This document shows positions 25,298 to 32,066 of a stretch of DNA of 40,671 nucleotides, one piece after another. Within the stretch, counting starts at the first letter, position 1. The number at the start of each line of letters is the position of its first letter. The notes beneath the pieces were generated by a model. The model did not search any database and had not been told where the DNA came from. It worked only from the letters and a program-made list of their open reading frames with translations. The translations under genes were made by a program, and so were the position numbers. Origin of the DNA: an uncultured Prevotella sp. (GTDB lineage: Bacteria; Bacteroidota; Bacteroidia; Bacteroidales; Bacteroidaceae); contig USAI01000011.1 in the NCBI GenBank assembly GCA_900552675.1, positions 1 through 40,671 of the forward strand, given 5' to 3'.

Positions 25298-25348
25298 GCG
25301 CCTATACATCAAGCATCGCACCAAACCTTTGCACACCATTATAGGCGC
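25298..25348 (-). promoter_or_regulatory. Inverted repeat in the dnaN leader
   Basis: GCGCCTATA (25298-25306) and TATAGGCGC (25340-25348) are perfect complements, separated by 33 nt. They lie between the predicted transcription start (about 25382) and the dnaN ATG, so they would form a hairpin in the mRNA leader or act as a two-site operator. Confidence 0.55.
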
Positions 25349-25387
25349 AAGGAAGAGGCACTTGACAGAGCAATTCATAATTCACCA

Positions 25388-25419
25388 CAAAAATACAAAA
25401 AAGGGTCGGATTGCACAAA
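25388..25419 (-). promoter_or_regulatory. Promoter of dnaN
   Basis: On the minus strand, TTTG (25416-25419) and TATTTTTG (25388-25395) are separated by 20 nt, a full match to the Bacteroidetes consensus. The initiation point would be near 25382. The promoter is back to back with that of the DUF3127 gene. Confidence 0.75.
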
Positions 25420-25434
25420 AAAAGCATGGTTAAT

Positions 25435-25466
25435 TTTGTTTTTATCAACTATATTTATTAATTTCG
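25435..25466 (+). promoter_or_regulatory. Promoter of the DUF3127 gene
   Basis: TTTG (25435-25438) and TAATTTCG (25459-25466) have 20-nt spacing; the -7 box has one mismatch. The leader to the ATG at 25505 would be about 30 nt. Confidence 0.6.
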
Positions 25467-25504
25467 CAATCAAATATAAATTTAGTATAAAACAAAACAT
25501 ATTT

Positions 25505-25924
25505 ATGGAATTACAAGGTAAAGTAATCGCTGCACTTCCAGAGAAGACGGGCGTATCACAGCGCGGTGAATGGAAAGTGCAAGAATTTGTCATCGAAACC
25601 CACGACGCATATCCCAAGAAGATGGTCTTTTCAGTATTTGGTGCCGACCGTCTGCAGCGTTTCAATATACAGGTAGGCCAAGAGCTTACCGTTTCTTTTG
25701 ACATCGATGCTCATGAATATAACGGACGCTGGTTCAACAGCATCCGCGCTTTCGATGTACGTCAGGTCGACCCCAACTCGGTAGGTGCAATGGCTGCTAA
25801 TGTTAACGCTGCCGACTTCACCGCTGCTCCTGCTCAGCCCGCCGCTGCTCCTCAGCCTGCTGCCGATCCCTTTGCTTCGGCTGCCAATGCTCCGCAGGAT
25901 GGCGCTAACGACCTTCCCTTCTAA
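25505..25924 (+). CDS. DUF3127 family protein with SSB-like acidic tip
   Basis: A 139-aa protein that starts MELQGKVIAALPEKTGVSQRG; the frame is open further upstream but the promoter lies there, so the inner ATG is the true start. Residues 1-90 resemble the DUF3127 family, predicted to be an OB-like beta-barrel, with QEFVIETHDAYPKKMVFSVFG and YNGRWFNSIRAFDV. Residues 95-130 form an Ala/Pro/Gln-rich linker and the protein ends DGANDLPF. This layout (OB fold, flexible linker, acidic tip ending in L-P-F) copies that of single-stranded DNA-binding protein SSB, whose tip DDIPF recruits repair and replication proteins. Its promoter is divergent from that of dnaN. A 51-aa gene follows 21 nt later. 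Nucleic-acid binding is inference. Confidence 0.85.
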   Translation: MELQGKVIAALPEKTGVSQRGEWKVQEFVIETHDAYPKKMVFSVFGADRLQRFNIQVGQELTVSFDIDAHEYNGRWFNSIRAFDVRQVDPNSVGAMAANVNAADFTAAPAQPAAAPQPAADPFASAANAPQDGANDLPF

Positions 25925-25945
25925 TACCCCATCAGTACATAGAAG

Positions 25946-26101
25946 ATGCAAAGCCAACGCCATTTCTTTAATTCCTACAGCGACGACACTCGCCGACAAG
26001 AATTGATTGCGCGCATAGAGCGAGCCATTGCAGGCATGACGTTGCAAGAGTTGGAAGCGCTGAGCTACGATATGTTTACAAAAGGATATCTTGACGAATA
26101 G
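25946..26101 (+). CDS. Small conserved-looking protein, 51 aa
   Basis: Not recognised. The frame runs from ATG at 25946 to TAG at 26101 and encodes a highly charged helical protein: MQSQRHFFNSYSDD, then TRRQELIARIERAIAGMTLQ and ELEALSYDMFTKGYLDE. The composition (alternating RRQEL.ARIERAI and LQELEALSYDM amphipathic helices, no low-complexity) looks like a real protein. It begins 21 nt after the DUF3127 stop, and a strong terminator starts 20 nt after its own stop, so the terminator position supports its membership of the transcript. It was not preceded by any promoter box of its own. No motif allows a function to be named; a small partner of the DUF3127 protein is possible. Confidence 0.7.
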   Translation: MQSQRHFFNSYSDDTRRQELIARIERAIAGMTLQELEALSYDMFTKGYLDE

Positions 26102-26121
26102 CAACAACAAGATACAAATTT

Positions 26122-26160
26122 GCCCGAAGACAAAAATCTGTCTTCGGGCTTTTCTTTTTA
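26122..26160 (+). terminator. Terminator after the DUF3127 unit
   Basis: GCCCGAAGACA (26122-26132) and TGTCTTCGGGC (26139-26149) form a perfect 11-bp stem with a 6-nt loop, followed by TTTTCTTTTTA. Confidence 0.92.
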
Positions 26161-26272
26161 TTATAATAAAGGGGTTACCAAATGCGTTAAATTAATTATT
26201 ATTGCGGTCCGCTAAAACTCCAAAGAGCATAAAGATGGTTCACCCTTAAAACATGTGCGCCAGTACTTGGCC

Positions 26273-26382
26273 CAAGTACTGCAGTAATCTCCATCAAGTA
26301 CTGCAGTAATCTCGCCCAAGTACTGGAGTAATCTCGGCCAAGTACTGGAGTAATCTCGGCCAAGTACTGAGACGATATGCTT
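26273..26382. repeat. 5 x 22-bp tandem repeat with internal dyad
   Basis: Units start at 26273, 26295, 26317, 26339 and 26361, exactly 22 bp apart; the last is partial (conserved only for about 10 bp). The core is CAAGTACTGCAGTAATCT or CAAGTACTGGAGTAATCT, containing the dyad TACT-SS-AGTA (perfect palindrome TACTGCAGTA in the first two). The first unit overlaps a further dyad, AGTACTTGG/CCAAGTACT (26262-26280). The array sits in the 394-nt gap between the convergent ends of the DUF3127 unit and fcl, after the terminator; nothing else was seen there. Confidence 0.92.
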
Positions 26383-26495
26383 GCTATCTCTTCTTATTAA
26401 CAGGCAAATTCTTTTCTATTTACGTGAGTTTTACCAAACAGCAATAATTAATTATACACTTTTATGCCAAAAGAGAATTACATAATGGACGACAC

Positions 26496-27725
26496 CTACG
26501 CCAAACTCTTTTTATACCAATCGAAAAGTTTCTGCACACCATCTTCAATCTCTACCTTGTGAGTCCAGCCCAACGAATGAAGTTTTTCTACATCGATAAG
26601 CTTACGCGGAGTACCGTCAGGCTTGCTGGCATCAAACTCAACCGTGCCAGTAAAGCCCACAGCTTTAACCACCAACTCAGAGAGGGCGCGTATGGTGAGT
26701 TCTTTTCCTGTACCCACATTAATATGACAGTTACGTATCTCACCTAAAGAAGGAATAGCGCCACCACGCCCCTCACTATTATTACGATCAACAGCGCCAT
26801 CAGTCTTTGCTCCTAAAAATACCGACGAATAGTTTTTAATGCCAATGATATCACTGAAATCGACATTCAACAACACATGCACACTGGCATCGGCCATGTC
26901 TTCACTCCACAAAAATTCGCGCAGCGGTGTACCTGTACCCCAAAGCACCACTTTATTATCAGAAATGCCATAAAATTCGAGGGCTTTTAAGATGCGCTCA
27001 CGCGAGTTTTGTCCATCAACATTGCCCTCGCCTATCAAAGCGCGCAACTTATCAGTAGGATTAATGGGGCGTTTGTTCATATCAGCACAAATGCGTTGCC
27101 AATCGGCATCATGAATGAGTTTTGCCAAATACACCTTACGCATCATAGCTGGCATAACATGACTATTTTCAAGATGGAAGTTGTCGTTAGGACCATACAG
27201 GTTTGTGGGCATCACGGCAATATAATTAGTGCCATACTGCAGATTATAACTTTCACACATCTTCAGGCCCGCAATTTTAGCAATAGCATACTCCTCGTTT
27301 GTATATTCAAGGGGCGAGGTAAGCAGCACATCTTCCTTCATGGGCTGCGGTGCATTTTTAGGATAGATACAAGTGCTACCAAGGAAGAGCAATTTCTTAA
27401 CACCATGACTGTAAGCATTGCTAATAACGTTGCACTGTATCTTCATGTTTTGCATGATGAAGTCGGCACGATACAAGCTATTAGCAATAATACCACCCAC
27501 AAAGGCTGCGGCCAAAACAACAGCATCAGGACGTTCTTCATCAAAAAATTTCTGCACGGCATACTGGTCGGTAAGATCGAGCTCGCTATGCGAGCGACCC
27601 ACCAAGTTATGGTAGCCGCGGGCCTTTAAATTATTCCATATGGCCGACCCTACTAAACCATGATGGCCCGCCACATATATTTTACTGCTCTTGCTTAGGC
27701 AAGATGAAGATGATGAGTTAGTCAT
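26496..27725 (-). CDS. fcl: GDP-L-fucose synthase (epimerase/reductase)
   Basis: Converts GDP-4-keto-6-deoxy-mannose to GDP-L-fucose with NADPH. This extended short-chain dehydrogenase has the NAD(P) motif AGHHGLVGSA (19-28), Ser117 in GSTCIYP, and the catalytic pair Tyr146-x3-Lys150 (YAIAK), then LWGTGTPLREFLWSEDMADA and HINVGTGKELTI. At 409 aa it is longer than the usual 310-360: there is a Ser-rich N-terminal extension (NSSSSSCLSKSS) and an insertion of about 40 residues (about 291-329) before HINVGTG. Active-site residues are intact, so it is probably functional. It follows gmd after a 111-nt gap that contains a 13-bp hairpin. The two enzymes make GDP-fucose for capsule, glycoprotein or LPS. 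Confidence 0.93.
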   Translation of the reverse strand: MTNSSSSSCLSKSSKIYVAGHHGLVGSAIWNNLKARGYHNLVGRSHSELDLTDQYAVQKFFDEERPDAVVLAAAFVGGIIANSLYRADFIMQNMKIQCNVISNAYSHGVKKLLFLGSTCIYPKNAPQPMKEDVLLTSPLEYTNEEYAIAKIAGLKMCESYNLQYGTNYIAVMPTNLYGPNDNFHLENSHVMPAMMRKVYLAKLIHDADWQRICADMNKRPINPTDKLRALIGEGNVDGQNSRERILKALEFYGISDNKVVLWGTGTPLREFLWSEDMADASVHVLLNVDFSDIIGIKNYSSVFLGAKTDGAVDRNNSEGRGGAIPSLGEIRNCHINVGTGKELTIRALSELVVKAVGFTGTVEFDASKPDGTPRKLIDVEKLHSLGWTHKVEIEDGVQKLFDWYKKSLA

Positions 27726-27793
27726 AATTATTTATTAAAGTTTCGCATGTCTTTGGCATGCAGTAGTAAACAAGTAATGTCTACCCGTTTAGT

Positions 27794-27831
27794 GTTTTGC
27801 AAGTTCATGCTGAAACAAGAACTTGCAAAAC
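27794..27831 (-). terminator. 13-bp hairpin between gmd and fcl
   Basis: GTTTTGCAAGTTC (27794-27806) and GAACTTGCAAAAC (27819-27831) form a perfect 13-bp stem with a 12-nt loop, 5 nt after the gmd stop. On the minus strand no T-run follows (ACTAAACGG), so partial termination or 3'-end protection is more likely than complete termination. Confidence 0.65.
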
Positions 27832-27836
27832 TTAAA

Positions 27837-28934
27837 TTACTTCACGATACCTTTCTCTAGATATTCGGCTAAGTTGCATCGCACCTTAGTACTGGCATCT
27901 TCGGCGGCCACCTTGGCCATATCGCTTTCAACCATTAGTTTTACCAGTTCTTCAAACGAGGTTTTGGCGGGGTTCCAACCCAGTTCGGCACGTGCCTTTG
28001 TAGGGTCGCCCCACAGGTTTACTACGTCGGTGGGACGGAAGAAATCGGGCGACACTTCTACCAGCACCCTACCCGTAGCCTTATCAATACCTTTTTCGTC
28101 AATGCCTTCGCCCTTAAATTCGAGTTCTATGCCCACGTGTTTAAAAGCATAATAGCAAAACTCGCGCACGGTATGTTGCACACCAGTGGCCACCACAAAG
28201 TCTTCGGGTTTGTCGTGCTGCAAGATGAGCCACATACACTCAACATAATCTTTGGCATAGCCCCAATCGCGCAGCGAGTCAAGGTTACCCAGGTACAACT
28301 TTTCTTGTTTTCCCTGTTTAATGCGGGCAGCCGCTAATGTTATTTTGCGGGTAACGAAGGTCTCGCCACGACGTTCGCTCTCATGGTTGAAAAGGATGCC
28401 CGAGCAGCAAAACATACCATAAGCCTCGCGATACTCTTTCACAATCCAAAAGCCGTAAAGTTTTGCAACTGCATAGGGGCTATAGGGATGAAAGGGGGTA
28501 TTTTCGTTTTGTGGCACCTCTTCTACCTTACCATAAAGTTCAGAGGTTGATGCCTGATACATACGACAAGTCTTGGTAAGGCCACACTGGCGTATAGCCT
28601 CAAGGATGCGAAGCACGCCCACAGCATCTACATTGGCGGTATATTCGGGCGAGTCGAAACTAACTTGCACATGGCTTTGTGCAGCCAAGTTATACACCTC
28701 GTCAGGACGCACCTTGTTCATCACCTGAACGATGCTCATCGAGTCGCCAAGGTCAGCATAATGTAAATGAAAATGGGGTTTTCCCTCAAGATGGGCTATA
28801 CGTTCACGATAGTCGACAGACGAACGGCGTATGATGCCATGCACATCATAACCTTTCTCCAGCAACAGTTCTGACAGATACGAGCCATCTTGACCCGTAA
28901 TGCCCGTGATGAGGGCTGTTTTTCTCTTATCCAT
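27837..28934 (-). CDS. gmd: GDP-mannose 4,6-dehydratase
   Basis: Converts GDP-D-mannose to GDP-4-keto-6-deoxy-D-mannose, the precursor of GDP-fucose and related sugars. The 365-aa protein has the NADP motif ITGITGQDGSYLSE near the N-terminus, IIRRSS, the substrate segment YQASTSELYGKVEEVPQNE, the catalytic YSPYAVAKLY (Tyr-x3-Lys), and GILFNHESERRGETFVTRKI with LGNLDSLRDWGYAKDYV, all near identical to family consensus. It is cytoplasmic. It starts 21 nt after the GH92 stop, suggesting a shared transcript, and is followed by the hairpin before fcl. Confidence 0.97.
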   Translation of the reverse strand: MDKRKTALITGITGQDGSYLSELLLEKGYDVHGIIRRSSVDYRERIAHLEGKPHFHLHYADLGDSMSIVQVMNKVRPDEVYNLAAQSHVQVSFDSPEYTANVDAVGVLRILEAIRQCGLTKTCRMYQASTSELYGKVEEVPQNENTPFHPYSPYAVAKLYGFWIVKEYREAYGMFCCSGILFNHESERRGETFVTRKITLAAARIKQGKQEKLYLGNLDSLRDWGYAKDYVECMWLILQHDKPEDFVVATGVQHTVREFCYYAFKHVGIELEFKGEGIDEKGIDKATGRVLVEVSPDFFRPTDVVNLWGDPTKARAELGWNPAKTSFEELVKLMVESDMAKVAAEDASTKVRCNLAEYLEKGIVK

Positions 28935-28955
28935 TGTCGTTGTATTTCTAATATT

Positions 28956-31208
28956 TTATTTCAATTCATACACCAGTTTTCCGCCTTCTACCAGCTGTTT
29001 ATGTGAAATGCGGAAGCCGTTCAGCGTCTTACCATTTTGCAACACACGGTTAATATAGCGCTGGCCGTCTTGGGTCTTATGCGTCTCAATAACCAAGTCG
29101 CCTTTGGGATAATAAGTCTTATCGAGATGCAATGTCACCTTGTCAAACACTGGAGTGGTGAGGGTGTAATATGGCGAACCTGGGCAGTCGGGATAGAAAC
29201 CCATCATCGACATAATAGCCCATGCCGACATGGTACCACAATCGTCGTTACCAGGTATACCATCAGGTTTGTCGGTATAGTATTTCTCCAGCAGCTCGGT
29301 CACCGTTTTCTGTGTGCGCCACTCTTCGCCCTTAAAATAGCTAAAGAGATAAGGATAGGCTATATCAGGTTCGTTTGAGGGGTCATACAATCCCTTATCA
29401 AACACCATCTGCAATTTTTCAACAAACTTTTTCTTTCCACCCATCAACTTAACCAGTCCGGGTACATCATGAGGAACATAGAACGTGTAGTTCCAAGCGC
29501 TACCTTCATGGAAGCCAGGGCAATTAGTAAAGTTGGCACCATCTTCAGGATTAAACGGTGTAAGGAAGGTGCCATCAGCATTAATGGGGCGCAAGGTACC
29601 GCTTTCTTTCGAGTAATAATGACGATAATTAAGCGAGCGGTTGCGGAACATGCGGGCATCGCTCTTCTTGCCCAGCGCATCGGCCAGCAACGACAGGGCA
29701 TTGTCGGCCACATAATATTCAAGAGCGTGCGATACAGAATTGTCGCCCGACATATCGGCAGCGAAATAGCCTAAAGGAATATAACCTTTCTGCACATAGG
29801 GAGCATTATCAGGACGTTGCAAATTATCACTACTCGTCATTGTGGCCGATTTATAAAAAGCTTCATAGGCAGCCTGTATATCAAAGCCACGGAAACCTTT
29901 GAGATAGAGGTCGGTAATAATGGGTATGGCGGGATCACCCTCCATCGTCCATGTTTCTCTTCCATACAATTCCCATTTTGGCATCCATCCCCACTCTTTA
30001 TAGATATCAATCATCGAACGCACCATATCAATCTCCTTATCAGGGAAGAGCAGTGTTTGCAACTGTGTAAGGTTGCGATAAGTGTCCCACAGAGAGAATA
30101 CGGTATAGCGGTTACCATCAGTATGAAGCGTCTCGGTGCCTTCCATCTTCGGATATTGTCCGTTCACATCTTGCAAAATGTTGGGATGAATTTGGGTGTG
30201 ATAGAGAGCGGTATAGAACACACGGCGCTGTGCCTCGGTGCCACCTTCTACACTGACGCGGTTAAGCACCTCGTTCCAACTGGCGCGAGCGTCAGCCTTT
30301 ACCTTTTCAAAGTTCAGCGTAGGTTGCTCTGTATTAAGGTTTTCACGTGCATTGGCAATAGAGACAAACGAAACGCCTATCTGCACCTCTACCTGTTCAC
30401 CAGCCTTACATGGGAACGACATAAACCAGCCTATCTCGTTTCCTGCCATATCGCGTGTTTTATTCACATACAGTTTATACTTTCCGCTGTATTTCTCCCA
30501 CGAATCTTTTGCTGCACCCAGCGAGGGTTGCTTTTTCCAGAAACCACTCTGTGCAGGTTTTTTGTTTACGCGCATCACAAAATACATAGGAAATGAGGCA
30601 TCTGAGTTGTAGCAGAAGGTGCCTAACATACGCATACCTTCTACCTCAGTGTCGCTCACCTGACGCACCGAGGCTCCAATCTCGTTGGTCAATCCGTTGC
30701 CTAAGTTGAGTAAGATATTGCCTTGTCCTTCAGGAAAAGTGTAACGTTCAACAGCTGTACGCATTGTCGACGTCACCTCGCAGCGAATGCCGTATTTAGT
30801 AAGAACATTGCTGTAATAGCCAGGAGTAGACTGTTCGTCCTTATACGCTGAGCCGTAGTTGTGATAGTCAACATCAAGTTGGCCCGTGGTGGGCATGGTA
30901 AGTAGGGTGCCCAATTCAGGGCATCCCACCCCACTTAGGGTAACATGAGCAAAGCCAGTAAAATACTTGTTCTTATACTCGTAAGGGGCCGACCACCACC
31001 CTTTGTCTTTATCATACTTGTTAAGGTCAGAACCCATCACATTGAAAGGTACCACCGACATAAGGGCGTGAGGCATTACAGAACCTGGATGACAGATGCT
31101 GTAATTGGTGGTTCCGATAAAAGGGTCAACATAATCGATATTGTCTTTAGCATTAACGGTGAGCGTAGCCATCAACAACGACCATGCCATCAGCAATGTT
31201 TTTTTCAT
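28956..31208 (-). CDS. GH92 alpha-mannosidase, exported
   Basis: Predicted Ca2+-dependent exo-alpha-mannosidase that trims mannose from glycoprotein N-glycans or other mannosides. The 750-aa protein has a signal peptide (MKKTLLMAWSLLMATLTVNA), and the GH92 start DNIDYVDPFIGTTN, HPGSVMPHALMSVVPFN and HVTLSGVGCPELG of the N-terminal beta-sandwich. The (alpha/alpha)6 catalytic part contains FHEGSAWNYTFYVPHD (Glu568, candidate catalytic acid) and GNDDCGTMSAW (Asp655, Asp656, candidate base region). There is no lipobox, so it is periplasmic or secreted. It lies in an operon with ugd, a lipoprotein, gmd and fcl; released mannose would supply the GDP-mannose that Gmd uses. No SusC/SusD pair is next to it, so this is not a classical polysaccharide-utilisation locus. 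Confidence 0.95.
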   Translation of the reverse strand: MKKTLLMAWSLLMATLTVNAKDNIDYVDPFIGTTNYSICHPGSVMPHALMSVVPFNVMGSDLNKYDKDKGWWSAPYEYKNKYFTGFAHVTLSGVGCPELGTLLTMPTTGQLDVDYHNYGSAYKDEQSTPGYYSNVLTKYGIRCEVTSTMRTAVERYTFPEGQGNILLNLGNGLTNEIGASVRQVSDTEVEGMRMLGTFCYNSDASFPMYFVMRVNKKPAQSGFWKKQPSLGAAKDSWEKYSGKYKLYVNKTRDMAGNEIGWFMSFPCKAGEQVEVQIGVSFVSIANARENLNTEQPTLNFEKVKADARASWNEVLNRVSVEGGTEAQRRVFYTALYHTQIHPNILQDVNGQYPKMEGTETLHTDGNRYTVFSLWDTYRNLTQLQTLLFPDKEIDMVRSMIDIYKEWGWMPKWELYGRETWTMEGDPAIPIITDLYLKGFRGFDIQAAYEAFYKSATMTSSDNLQRPDNAPYVQKGYIPLGYFAADMSGDNSVSHALEYYVADNALSLLADALGKKSDARMFRNRSLNYRHYYSKESGTLRPINADGTFLTPFNPEDGANFTNCPGFHEGSAWNYTFYVPHDVPGLVKLMGGKKKFVEKLQMVFDKGLYDPSNEPDIAYPYLFSYFKGEEWRTQKTVTELLEKYYTDKPDGIPGNDDCGTMSAWAIMSMMGFYPDCPGSPYYTLTTPVFDKVTLHLDKTYYPKGDLVIETHKTQDGQRYINRVLQNGKTLNGFRISHKQLVEGGKLVYELK

Positions 31209-31254
31209 AAGACGTAGTTTTTATTGGTTTATTTTAGTTTTATAAATTAGTAGG

Positions 31255-32052
31255 TTATTTGTTATTTATATGTCGAGTAATGCTACCATCAAAGCCTACG
31301 GTAACCTCTACAATGTAGCTGGTCATCGAATCGGGAATAGCCAAGATGGCATTATAGTGTATGCCCTTATTATCAATGCAGGTAAGGGTTAGATCGCTGA
31401 ACACCAGCTGGTCAAGAATTTTTTCAGACAGAACGCTCTTGAAATCGGTGCGCAACAAATTGCTTGAAAACACCTTAGTGTTTCCTTTGAAAACACTTAA
31501 GTGTATAATGTTGTCATAATACACATTTTCTACCTGTACGCCATCATCGTTACAAGTGGCCTTCATCACCTTATAGGTGGTGGGATTTACTTGCACATAA
31601 CTGTGATAGCGCTCATTGTTATGCAACAACACCGTATCGCGTTTCAGCAATTTATTCTGATTAATTGAGATAGGGGTAGACTTGCTGTCGAACATGCTCA
31701 GATACATTTTATCATTGCTCTTTACCAAACGCACTTGCTCACCGTTTTGATTAACAAAAACGAACAAATGCGGGGTATGCTTCACAATGGGATAGGCTAC
31801 ACGGTTGGTGCCCTCCATATAAAAGGTATCGCGGCAAACTTTAAAGGCAACAGGCATAATGGTTGAGTCGGGGAAGAATACGGTGTCACCTTTTATGCGA
31901 AACACCACGTCTTCTTCATCCTCATCAATCCAAACACCTTGAAGTGTTTTCTTGGCAACGCGGTCTTCTTCAATAGTCTGCGCGTTTTTTTTGTCTTTAC
32001 AACTAACGCACAGCATCAGCAGCATTGCCATTATTATTGATAACTTATTCAT
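31255..32052 (-). CDS. Putative lipoprotein, DUF4738-like
   Basis: A 265-aa protein with a short lipoprotein signal: MNKLSIIMAMLLMLCVSC with lipobox CVSC (Cys18), then KDKKNAQ. The mature part is rich in beta-strands (LQGVWIDEDEEDVVFRIKGD, VVFRIKGDTVFFPDS, FKVCRDTFYMEGTN) and ends with a strand-rich segment ILAIPDSMTSYIVEVTVGFDG. The general look (short repeats of a strand motif followed by a small domain) recalls DUF4738 lipoproteins of Prevotella, but I cannot confirm this by eye. No catalytic motif is seen. It lies 14 nt after ugd and 46 nt before GH92, in the middle of the sugar operon; it could be a periplasmic or surface partner, or simply an unrelated passenger. Confidence 0.7.
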   Translation of the reverse strand: MNKLSIIMAMLLMLCVSCKDKKNAQTIEEDRVAKKTLQGVWIDEDEEDVVFRIKGDTVFFPDSTIMPVAFKVCRDTFYMEGTNRVAYPIVKHTPHLFVFVNQNGEQVRLVKSNDKMYLSMFDSKSTPISINQNKLLKRDTVLLHNNERYHSYVQVNPTTYKVMKATCNDDGVQVENVYYDNIIHLSVFKGNTKVFSSNLLRTDFKSVLSEKILDQLVFSDLTLTCIDNKGIHYNAILAIPDSMTSYIVEVTVGFDGSITRHINNK

Positions 32053-32066
32053 TAGCTAATAATTAA

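Noticed and set aside
25235..25504. Replication origin near dnaN
   Set aside because: No dnaA gene and no cluster of TTATCCACA-type DnaA boxes is present; the gap is explained by two divergent promoters.
29817..30596. Plus-strand frame of 259 codons inside GH92
   Set aside because: It is a shadow of the well-supported GH92 gene on the opposite strand.
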